Part shown: positions 15,467 to 22,177 of the stretch, one piece after another
Position numbering within the stretch: position 1 is the stretch's first letter
Layout of the letters: every line of letters begins with the position of its first letter
Notes under the pieces: generated by a model
Seen by the model: the letters and a program-made list of their open reading frames with translations, nothing else
The model's database searches: none
What the model was told of the DNA's origin: nothing
Position numbers and translations under genes: made by a program
Assembly (NCBI GenBank): GCA_964247295.1
Contig: CAXTTV010000025.1
Location: 1-36,864 of the forward strand
Source: CAXTTV01 sp964247295
Lineage (GTDB): Bacteria; Chloroflexota; Ktedonobacteria; Ktedonobacterales; Ktedonobacteraceae
Length of the DNA stretch: 36,864 nt
Reading direction: 5' to 3'

Positions 15467-16771
15467 TTAGTACATCCGAGTCTGCTTGCGCTTCCGTCGA
15501 TTGGGTAGCAGCACGTCAATGGCGTCATCGATGGTAATCACTCCTTGAAGACCACCGACGGCGTCCACAACCGGCACAGCCAGCAAATTATATTTGGCGA
15601 TAAGCTCAGCGACTTCAGCAGCCTCAACCTCTGGTTGCACGCTAATAGGCTTCGCTTCCATGATCTCTCTCAGCGGCTGCTCAGGTCGCGCTACCAGGAG
15701 ATCCCACAAGGAGACAGAGCCTCGTAGCAGGCAGGCTTCCCCCTCTACACAGTAGACATAGCTGGCGCGGATATCCTCGCTCTGAACGGTGATACGGATC
15801 GCCTCTAACGCTTCGGCAACGGTTTGATGAGGCTCCAACTCCACAAAACTGGTGGTCATCAGGCCGCCAGCAGTATCTTCATCGTATTCCAGTAGACCCT
15901 GGACATCCTCAGACTCAGCCGGGTTCATCAGGGTGAGCAGCTCCCGCGATCTTTCCTGGTCCATCTCGGCCAGGACATCGGCGGCCTCATCCGGCCCCAT
16001 TTTATCTAGAATACCGGCGGCTCGACGGGCCTCCAGCTTGTCGAGGATCTGAGCCTGACGCTCGGTCTCGATCTCCTCAAGGGTATCGGCTGCACTCTCA
16101 TCGTCCAGGCTCTCTAACAGGTGCGCGCCCTGGCCTGGCGTCAATTGGTGAAGAATGTCGGCCAGATCGGCGGGATGGAGGTTCGCCAGATTGCCGCCGG
16201 GCAGGTGGCTGCTGGCCGTATGTACGACAGGCCGAGTAGGAAGATCCGGTTCCAGCTTGTCCTCCACTCTTGGTGAGCCGATTAGCTCAACCTGATGCCA
16301 GGGAACCAGATTATGAGGTGGACGCGAGGCGCTAGCACCGAGAATCCAGGATGGGGCCAGGCGACGGGCCAACCCCATCGTGCTGTGGTCGATCCCAAGC
16401 AAGGCCAGATCATCGCCCAGACAGATGTCATTGACGCGAACCGCTTTTTTATGCCCTAAATCAATCACCTGCTTGTCCAGGAGATCACGCTCCAACAAAA
16501 CTTCAGAGGTATCCCAGTCCTCGGGCTGAAGAGTTAATACTTCACGAGGAACCCGGAGATGAAAAGTGTGATCGCGCCACTCAATCGCGGAGAACGGGGC
16601 GCGGAGGAACTGATCGGCATCTCCGTCGATCAGTACCGCTCGAGGATAGACGGGGCTCTCCACATCGGCATGATTCACATCCAGGGAGACCACCAGATCA
16701 GCGACTTTACCGAAACGCTCGCCGGAAGCGTCCTCCACGGCGGCGTTTAGCAATTGACTCAGGTACAGCAT
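15467..16771 (-). CDS. PRC-barrel / MgtE N-domain / CBS-pair protein without a transport domain
   Basis: This soluble 434-residue protein has a PRC-barrel-like N-terminal half (about 1-180, two related beta-rich segments). After it comes an MgtE intracellular N-domain (about 200-300), recognisable from the repeated ADLADIL, ADTLEEI and ADVLAEMDQERSRELLTLMNP helices, and a CBS pair (about 300-425) ending in GVITIDDAIDVLLPNR. In the true Mg transporter MgtE these regulatory domains precede five membrane helices, which are absent here. It is therefore probably a cytosolic Mg- or nucleotide-sensing regulator; in actinobacteria such proteins are often linked to metal transport, from memory. It starts 31 nt after pyrG and is probably cotranscribed with it. 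It converges on prs across 67 bp. Confidence 0.85.
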   Translation of the reverse strand: MLYLSQLLNAAVEDASGERFGKVADLVVSLDVNHADVESPVYPRAVLIDGDADQFLRAPFSAIEWRDHTFHLRVPREVLTLQPEDWDTSEVLLERDLLDKQVIDLGHKKAVRVNDICLGDDLALLGIDHSTMGLARRLAPSWILGASASRPPHNLVPWHQVELIGSPRVEDKLEPDLPTRPVVHTASSHLPGGNLANLHPADLADILHQLTPGQGAHLLESLDDESAADTLEEIETERQAQILDKLEARRAAGILDKMGPDEAADVLAEMDQERSRELLTLMNPAESEDVQGLLEYDEDTAGGLMTTSFVELEPHQTVAEALEAIRITVQSEDIRASYVYCVEGEACLLRGSVSLWDLLVARPEQPLREIMEAKPISVQPEVEAAEVAELIAKYNLLAVPVVDAVGGLQGVITIDDAIDVLLPNRRKRKQTRMY

Positions 16772-16802
16772 AACTCTCTTTTTGGCTCATTTTAGAGCTG
16801 AG

Positions 16803-18467
16803 CTACTCCGCCAAACTTTTTTCACTGGCCCCCAGTTCAGCCTGAGCAGTCTCCTGTTGCTTCTCAACATTACGCTTGCTGGCCGCGACAAACTCGCGGA
16901 AAAGCGGATGCGAGCGATTGGGGCGGCTCTTGAATTCCGGATGAAACTGGGAGGCCACAAACCAGGGATGATCCGCCAGCTCAACAATCTCTACCAGGCT
17001 ATTATCGGCGGACCGACCGCTGATAATCAGGCCATTCGCCTCCATTCGCTTGCGATACTCATTATTGAATTCGTAGCGATGGCGGTGGCGCTCAAAAACG
17101 ATCGCTTCACCATAGGCGTTATAGGTTTTGGTGCTGGGAGTCAAACAACACACCCAGCTACCTAGCCGCATTGTACCACCTTTATCAGCGATCTGTCTCT
17201 GCGTTAACATCAGATCGATCACGGGATACTGGGTCTGTGGATCAAATTCGGAGCTGTTCGCGCTCTCCATTCCTAGTACATTGCGAGCAAACTCGATTAC
17301 CGCGATCTGCATCCCCAGACAGAGACCTAGATAAGGGATCTTGTTGCGGCGCGCGAAGCCGGCGGCCTTGATTTTACCCTCAATCCCACGATGACCAAAA
17401 CCACCTGGCACAATGATGCCCGCGACATCTTCCAGGGCCTCAGTATACCCCTCACCCATATGTTCGAGGGCCTCGGAATTAATCCATTTGATCCGCACAT
17501 CCACATCGCTATCCCAGCCGGCGTGACGCAATGACTCCGCCACTGAGAGATAGGCATCATGCAGCTCAACATATTTGCCGACCAGGCCAATCGTCATTTC
17601 AGGACGGGGGCTCTTAATCTTATTGACCAGGCTCTGCCACTCCTCCATCTGCGGCTTCTCGCTCTCCAGACCAAGCTCCTGGACAAGATATTGGCCCAGA
17701 CCCGACTGCTCTAAAATAAGCGGCACCTCGTAGATGGTTTCGACGGTCAACATGGGCACTACGGCCTGCATATCCACATTACAGAAAAGCGCGATCTTTT
17801 CGCGCAGATCATCGGTAACTGGGAAGTCTGAGCGGCAGATAATCACATCGGGCTGAATACCTACGCGAAGCAGCTCCTTCACACTGTGCTGCGTCGGCTT
17901 GGTCTTTAGCTCGCGGGTCGCGCCAATAAAGGGTAGCAGCGTTACATGCATATACAAAACATTGCTGCGACCCACATCTTTACGCATCTGGCGGATCGCC
18001 TCAAGGTAGGGCTCACTCTCGATATCGCCCACGGTCCCGCCAACCTCGACAATCACCACATCGGCATCTGACTGACGAGCAACGCTATGCATACGCTCTT
18101 TAATTTCGTTCGTGATATGCGGGATCACCTGAATCGTCCCACCAAGGTACTCACCCCGACGCTCTTTACCGATAACTGAGGCGTACACCTGACCAGTCGT
18201 GACGTTATTGGACTGGGAGGACGGTTCGTCCGTAAAACGCTCATAATGTCCCAGATCCAGATCAGTCTCGGCCCCATCATCGGTAACAAAAACCTCGCCA
18301 TGCTGGTAAGGAGACATAGTACCAGGATCTACATTGATGTAGGGATCAAGCTTCATAATAGAGACGGAGACGCCACGGTTCTTCAGTAAACGGCCCAACG
18401 AGGCCACACTGATCCCTTTCCCAACTGAGGAAGCCACACCACCTGTGACAAAAATGAACTTCGACAT
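16803..18467 (-). CDS. pyrG: CTP synthase (glutamine-hydrolysing)
   Basis: This 554-residue enzyme aminates UTP to CTP with glutamine-derived ammonia and ATP. The synthase domain begins FVTGGVASSVGKGISVASLG with the P-loop, followed by KLDPYINVDPGTMSPYQHGEVFVTDDG. The class I amidotransferase domain (about 292-535) has the nucleophile Cys383 in GLCLGMQ and the partners His509 and Glu511 in QFHPEFKSRP. Length is normal. A strong AAGGAGG lies 5 nt before the ATG. An upstream intrinsic terminator separates it from the metallo-hydrolase gene, and the PRC/MgtE-N/CBS gene follows after 31 nt. CTP also feeds the CDP-diacylglycerol used by PgsA in this window. Confidence 0.97.
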   Translation of the reverse strand: MSKFIFVTGGVASSVGKGISVASLGRLLKNRGVSVSIMKLDPYINVDPGTMSPYQHGEVFVTDDGAETDLDLGHYERFTDEPSSQSNNVTTGQVYASVIGKERRGEYLGGTIQVIPHITNEIKERMHSVARQSDADVVIVEVGGTVGDIESEPYLEAIRQMRKDVGRSNVLYMHVTLLPFIGATRELKTKPTQHSVKELLRVGIQPDVIICRSDFPVTDDLREKIALFCNVDMQAVVPMLTVETIYEVPLILEQSGLGQYLVQELGLESEKPQMEEWQSLVNKIKSPRPEMTIGLVGKYVELHDAYLSVAESLRHAGWDSDVDVRIKWINSEALEHMGEGYTEALEDVAGIIVPGGFGHRGIEGKIKAAGFARRNKIPYLGLCLGMQIAVIEFARNVLGMESANSSEFDPQTQYPVIDLMLTQRQIADKGGTMRLGSWVCCLTPSTKTYNAYGEAIVFERHRHRYEFNNEYRKRMEANGLIISGRSADNSLVEIVELADHPWFVASQFHPEFKSRPNRSHPLFREFVAASKRNVEKQQETAQAELGASEKSLAE

Positions 18468-18545
18468 TCAATCCTCCTTGTGCGGAGCCTTGCCATTAGG
18501 AATGAAAGACTGCAATGAAGATGGTTGATCTGATAGATCGTAATC

Positions 18546-18580
18546 AAAAAAAAACCGGAACAGCAGGCATGCTACTTCCG
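18546..18580 (-). terminator. Intrinsic terminator after the metallo-hydrolase gene
   Basis: On the minus strand CGGAA, then AGC, pair with GCT and TTCCG (18580 to 18556) and a run of nine T (18554-18546) follows. This is a typical Rho-independent terminator about 80 nt after the hydrolase stop and upstream of pyrG. Confidence 0.8.
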
Positions 18581-18658
18581 AATAGATACCGGATCACAAG
18601 ATAAGGCCAGGAATATAAACAAGCGGCGCAGCGTGATGGCTGAGCCGCAACAGGTGCT

Positions 18659-19306
18659 TTAGCGAATTGAGAGCAGAATAACCTGCATACTTGCCGGTAA
18701 GGTTGTTCGTGTCACATTCACCTTGATTTGAGGTGTCGCGACCTCGACGCCCATCTCTTGATTAAACTTGGTTAGAGGATGGGTGGCGTCGGGAGCCTCA
18801 CCGGGAGAGATCGGCGGATAGTGCATCGGAATCACGATCCGAGGCTCAATCTGGCTGATAACTTCAGCCGCCTGAGTAGGATTCAGGGTATGCCCCCCAC
18901 CGATTGGCACAAATAAGACATCGGCATCAGCGACTTGCTCAAGCTGGCTTTCTTGAAGCGGCTGGCCCAGATCGCCCAGGTGGCAGATGGCAATATCATC
19001 CAGGTGAATCACATAAATGGTGTTGCGCCCCAGATCCTGCCCCTTCTTGTTATCATGATACGCGGCGACACCGGTGATCAGAACGTCTTTGACCTCGTAC
19101 TCACCAGGCCCACGTACAATAAAAGGTGATCCGCTAATACCTTCGGCATAGCTATGATCGGCATGGGTATGACTGATGGTGACAATGGAGGCCTTAACCT
19201 TACTCAGAGGATTAGGCTCCTGCTGAGGGATGAAGGGATCAGTAACGAGCGTTACATGCTTACCATTGAGTTGAAAACATGAGTGGCCGAACCAGGATAT
19301 TTCCAT
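18659..19306 (-). CDS. MBL-fold metal-dependent hydrolase (UlaG-like)
   Basis: This 215-residue protein is a short metallo-beta-lactamase-fold hydrolase. The metal-binding signature HTHADH is at residues 46-51, followed by a second histidine-rich strand (ICHLGDLG) and the C-terminal IPMHYPP. The N-terminal MEISWFGHSCFQL is typical of the UPF0173/UlaG-like branch, which acts on small phosphorylated or lactone substrates. No substrate can be assigned. It appears monocistronic, with its own promoter and a terminator downstream. Its predicted transcript would begin with a strong hairpin. Confidence 0.85.
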   Translation of the reverse strand: MEISWFGHSCFQLNGKHVTLVTDPFIPQQEPNPLSKVKASIVTISHTHADHSYAEGISGSPFIVRGPGEYEVKDVLITGVAAYHDNKKGQDLGRNTIYVIHLDDIAICHLGDLGQPLQESQLEQVADADVLFVPIGGGHTLNPTQAAEVISQIEPRIVIPMHYPPISPGEAPDATHPLTKFNQEMGVEVATPQIKVNVTRTTLPASMQVILLSIR

Positions 19307-19330
19307 GTTGTTTCGCTTTTCTCACAATTT

Positions 19331-19392
19331 CGGGCGGGGACACACGTCCTCGCCCGGTTATACATTGTACCATAGGGATAGGGGAACCACAA
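19331..19392 (-). promoter_or_regulatory. Promoter and 5'-terminal hairpin of the MBL hydrolase gene
   Basis: On the minus strand TTGTGG (19392-19387), a 17-bp spacer and TACAAT (19369-19364) form a plausible promoter. An 11-bp stem, CGGGCGAGGAC (19356-19346) with GTCCCCGCCCG (19341-19331) around a 4-nt loop and with one G-T pair, begins about where the transcript should start. A hairpin at the extreme 5' end would stabilise the mRNA. From 19393 to 19714 I see only a small AGCTTCT/AGAAGCT palindrome (19540-19559) and no gene. Confidence 0.45.
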
Positions 19393-19714
19393 GACTCCCA
19401 TTACCTGAGGTTATAAACCGTTTTGACAATCTCTGACAGGCTGGATGAGCGCAAAGACTTCTTTATTTTACACCATCTGGCTATGCTACATGATAATACC
19501 ACTACGATTTTTTTAAGCTCTTTTCGTGTGCTTGCTCCCAGCTTCTACGTTCAGAAGCTTAGAGGATGCTGAGAAGAACTTCTCTTTCACAAAGACAACG
19601 TTAGTATCTCCTTAGAACGATTTATTGCAGAGCTTATAAGCCTCGATTTCGCTTGTATTTTAGATGTGAAAGAGCTACTCTATGGTCGAGACAAGAAAGT
19701 GAGGACAAAGATAT

Positions 19715-20335
19715 ATGCAAGTACGCGAACGAGCTAAAGCTCAAAATCCGGAACTCAGTGATGGCATTCTTGCCCAACAGACTCTGGCTGGCGATCAGGC
19801 GGCCTTTGAAAGTCTGGTACAGCGGTACAATGGACCCCTCTTTAATTTTATCTGCCGTTTCCTCGGCGACTACGATCAGGCATGCGATGTGTCACAGCAA
19901 GTATTTCTGCAACTCTATATTTCATTACCGACTCTCCGCACCGGAGAACCTTTAAAGGCGTGGCTTTTCCAGGTTGCTCGCAATCGTTGCCTTGATGAGC
20001 TACGCCGCAAACGCGCGATCCATTTCTCTGAATTGGAAGCTACAAACGATGAGGACGAGATTTCTCCTCTGGCCGCGATGCCGGATAACTCTCCTCTACC
20101 CGATGAGATGGCCGAACGCCACGATATCCAGGATCGCCTGAAACAGGCGATTGATGCTCTTCCTCCAAAGTTCCGCTCGGTGGTTCTGCTGCGTTATGCT
20201 GGCCAACTAAGCTTCTCTGAGATTGGGCAGGCTTTGAGTATGCCTGAGGCGACGGCGAAAACGTATTTCCAGCGCGCGAAACCCCTGCTGCGCACCGCCC
20301 TGACAACACAGATGCATATCCACTCGGCGAACTAG
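19715..20335 (+). CDS. ECF-type sigma-70 family RNA polymerase sigma factor
   Basis: This 206-residue protein has the two-domain layout of extracytoplasmic-function sigma factors. Region 2 (about 25-95) includes AFESLVQRYNGPLFNFICRFLGD, the DVSQQVFLQLY core-binding segment and KAWLFQVARNRCLDELRRKR. Region 4 (about 140-195) contains LPPKFRSVVLLRYAGQLSFSEIGQALSMPEATAKTYFQRAKPLLR, the -35 recognition helix-turn-helix. Between them is an acidic linker. No C-terminal extension domain is present. The start has GAGG about 11 nt upstream. The following small acidic gene may encode its regulator, but that protein has no zinc anti-sigma HxxxCxxC motif. The target regulon cannot be inferred from this window. 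Confidence 0.9.
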   Translation: MQVRERAKAQNPELSDGILAQQTLAGDQAAFESLVQRYNGPLFNFICRFLGDYDQACDVSQQVFLQLYISLPTLRTGEPLKAWLFQVARNRCLDELRRKRAIHFSELEATNDEDEISPLAAMPDNSPLPDEMAERHDIQDRLKQAIDALPPKFRSVVLLRYAGQLSFSEIGQALSMPEATAKTYFQRAKPLLRTALTTQMHIHSAN

Positions 20336-20449
20336 TATGCCTTTGGGCGCAAGGAGTTAACCAGGACTCCTACTTGAAACTTCCTTTTTTCGTGATACGT
20401 TTCTCCAATAGAAGAGATAGCATATATGCGAAAAACGAGGAGTTCACTT

Positions 20450-20713
20450 ATGCCCTATATATTCTTTGCCGAAAACGACCATGGTTCTCTTCCCATAGAG
20501 GAAGAGGATGATATAGACCAATTGTTTAGGCGTCTACCCAAAATACAGCCACCTTCTATACTCGTCTCACGCATTATGTCTTCTGTCTCTCAACTTCCAA
20601 AAGATCAGCAATATCCTTTGAAGGATGACCTCCCTTCAAAGGATATCGAGGAAAGTACGCCATGGACGGATCTGGATGGATTGGTAGTGAGAAAAGAGAA
20701 TACTGAGCCCTAA
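20450..20713 (+). CDS. Small acidic protein downstream of the sigma factor, unknown function
   Basis: This 87-residue protein has no family I recognise. The N-terminus MPYIFFAENDHGSLPIEEEDD is strongly acidic. A middle segment, PKIQPPSILVSRIMSSVSQLP, resembles the short PP..hhxxRhMxxV motif that often begins proteins encoded beside ECF sigma factors. There is no transmembrane segment and no zinc-binding anti-sigma motif. The ATG at 20450 is chosen because GAGGAG lies 7 nt upstream; an ATG 24 nt earlier lacks a site. It begins 114 nt after the sigma gene on the same strand, so a role in sigma regulation is a guess from position. Confidence 0.6.
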   Translation: MPYIFFAENDHGSLPIEEEDDIDQLFRRLPKIQPPSILVSRIMSSVSQLPKDQQYPLKDDLPSKDIEESTPWTDLDGLVVRKENTEP

Positions 20714-20819
20714 AGATATTGCTTGTTTCCCACAGATAGATATTGGGTATCCTACTACTTTCATAAGCAAGATATGCCTCTACCCACCTATGTGCACGGT
20801 ACTTGCAAGGAATGCGATC

Positions 20820-20935
20820 CCCCTTCCCACAAGTCCACACGTCACCCAACCTACGGGTGATGGCAAGGTGGGAAAAGCGAAAACACCCTTCCTTTCAATT
20901 ACCAGCAGGATCACTAGCTGCTTCCCTACTCGACG
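20820..20935 (+). repeat. Diverged copy of the CCACACGTGACC repeat family
   Basis: The segment CCCTTCCCAC-AAGTCCACACGTCACCC, then CCTAC...GATGGCAAGGTGGGA, aligns with the tandem-repeat units at 25642-25895 and with the sequence after the second island element (28050-28125), including a shared CTTCCCTACTC at the far end. It differs at many positions and stands alone. It lies between the small acidic gene and secG, just before the secG promoter. Confidence 0.6.
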
Positions 20936-20949
20936 CCCCCCTATTTCTA

Positions 20950-20958
20950 TGCTATAAT
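20950..20958 (+). promoter_or_regulatory. Extended -10 promoter of secG
   Basis: TGC-TATAAT (TATAAT at 20953-20958) is a perfect extended -10. No convincing -35 lies at the right distance. It would start transcription near 20965, shortly before the secG coding region. Confidence 0.55.
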
Positions 20959-20997
20959 CTTCAAGATATTATCTTGATGCTTTTTGCTGCTATAGAA

Positions 20998-21255
20998 ATG
21001 GTGAAAGCGAGGTCCTGTACTTTGGCTCAGTGGTTACCCACGGTACGCATCATTCAGATCATTCTCGGCATTGCCGTGATCTTTTTTGTCCTCCTGCAAG
21101 TGCGTGGCGCAGGTCTGGGTGGTATTTTTGGGGGCGGCGGCTCTTCCACGGTCTTTAAGACCCGTCGTGGAGTTGAGCGTCTGGTCTTCAATATCACCGT
21201 TATTCTAGTGGTGCTTTTCTCGATTGTTTCAGTACTCAGCACACTCATTCGATAA
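20998..21255 (+). CDS. secG: Preprotein translocase subunit SecG
   Basis: This small membrane protein has two hydrophobic helices, IIQIILGIAVIFFVLLQV and VFNITVILVVLFSIVSVL. They flank the glycine-rich cytoplasmic loop GAGLGGIFGGGGSSTVFKTRRG, the hallmark of SecG. It supports SecYEG-mediated protein export. The start is unclear: the ATG at 20998 gives 85 residues but has no ribosome-binding site, while an in-frame TTG at 21022 has GCGAGG about 10 nt upstream and gives 77 residues, the usual SecG length. It is followed by a strong terminator-like hairpin and by a lipoprotein hydrolase on the same strand. Confidence 0.88.
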   Translation: MVKARSCTLAQWLPTVRIIQIILGIAVIFFVLLQVRGAGLGGIFGGGGSSTVFKTRRGVERLVFNITVILVVLFSIVSVLSTLIR

Positions 21256-21283
21256 ATATGGTTTCTTTATCTTAGATAACTCT

Positions 21284-22135
21284 TTGTGCCAGTTTTCTCT
21301 ACCACCCGCAGAGACAAGGGGAGAGGAAAAGGCGGGAACGTTCCACGCCCCTTCAGGGGCTGCGCCCATAAAACCCGCTCAACTGAAACTGCACATCGCG
21401 TTAGATAGCCGGCAAAGAGTCTGGCACAGAGTAATCTCTGTGCTCTTTGCCTTTTTTTTGCTTACTCTTGCCGGCTGCGCGCTTTTACCAACAACGCAGC
21501 AGACTGCTCCTTTCTCGGTTCAGCAGATCCCTCAAGCGCGCCTGACATACGTGGCAATCGGAGCTTCTGAAACCTTTGGGACCGGAGCCGATAGTCCCAA
21601 AACTCAGAATTGGCCGACCGATCTGGGAACCCAGATCGGGCCAGGGACACGCGTGGTGAACCTGGGCATTCCTGGCATTCTTATTCATCAGGCGTTGAAT
21701 GTGGAGATGCCAGTGGCGGTTGATAGCCAGCCCAATCTGGTGACGATCTGGCTGGGCGTCAATGATATAGCGAACAAAGTATCTGTCCAAAGTTATACCC
21801 ACGATCTGGATCTACTCCTCTCCAAGCTTCAAGCAACAAATCCTCGTTGTCAGATTGCTGTGGCAAATATGCCCGATGTAACACTCCTGCCTTATTTTAA
21901 TTCTTATGATCAGGATCAGTTGCGGTCTCGTGTTCAGGCTTATAATGAGGTGATCTCCACTGAGGTTCAAAAACATCATGTGATGCTGGTGGATATCTAC
22001 CATAGCTGGAACGAGGTAAAGGAACATCCAGAATATTTGAGTGGCGATGGTCTACACCCCAGTACCGCAGGGCATGAGCGACTGGCCCAGATCTTTTATC
22101 AGGCAACCCATCAATCTTTATACATAACTCGATAA
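21284..22135 (+). CDS. SGNH/GDSL-family hydrolase lipoprotein
   Basis: This secreted esterase-like protein has a signal sequence ending in the lipobox LAGC (hydrophobic core VISVLFAFFLLTLAGC), so it should be lipid-anchored outside the membrane. The mature part shows an SGNH fold: block I is GASETFGTGAD (a variant of GDS), the block III region is WLGVNDIA with the conserved Asn, and block V is DGLHPSTAGH with the catalytic Asp and His. The start is uncertain. No ATG is available; in-frame options are TTG at 21224 (overlapping secG), TTG at 21284 (used here) and GTG at 21440 (which would leave no positive charge before the signal core). The hydrophobic core is encoded by the right arm and T-tract of a strong hairpin at 21411-21459. 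Confidence 0.8.
   Translation: MCQFSLPPAETRGEEKAGTFHAPSGAAPIKPAQLKLHIALDSRQRVWHRVISVLFAFFLLTLAGCALLPTTQQTAPFSVQQIPQARLTYVAIGASETFGTGADSPKTQNWPTDLGTQIGPGTRVVNLGIPGILIHQALNVEMPVAVDSQPNLVTIWLGVNDIANKVSVQSYTHDLDLLLSKLQATNPRCQIAVANMPDVTLLPYFNSYDQDQLRSRVQAYNEVISTEVQKHHVMLVDIYHSWNEVKEHPEYLSGDGLHPSTAGHERLAQIFYQATHQSLYITR
21409..21474 (+). terminator. Strong intrinsic terminator overlapping the hydrolase signal-peptide codons
   Basis: GGCAAAGAG (21411-21419) pairs with CTCTTTGCC (21443-21451), and an inner CACAGAG (21425-21431) pairs with CTCTGTG (21436-21442) around a TAAT loop. Eight T follow (21452-21459). This is 16 base pairs plus a T-tract, one of the best terminators in the window, about 155 nt after the secG stop. 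The left arm can instead pair with ACTCTTGCCGG (21464-21474) as CCGGCAA/TTGCCGG plus GAGT/ACTC, so an alternative antiterminator fold exists. Confidence 0.75.
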
Positions 22136-22177
22136 TATCAGATAAAGATAACGCTCGAAACGGAAGGCACGTTTGCT

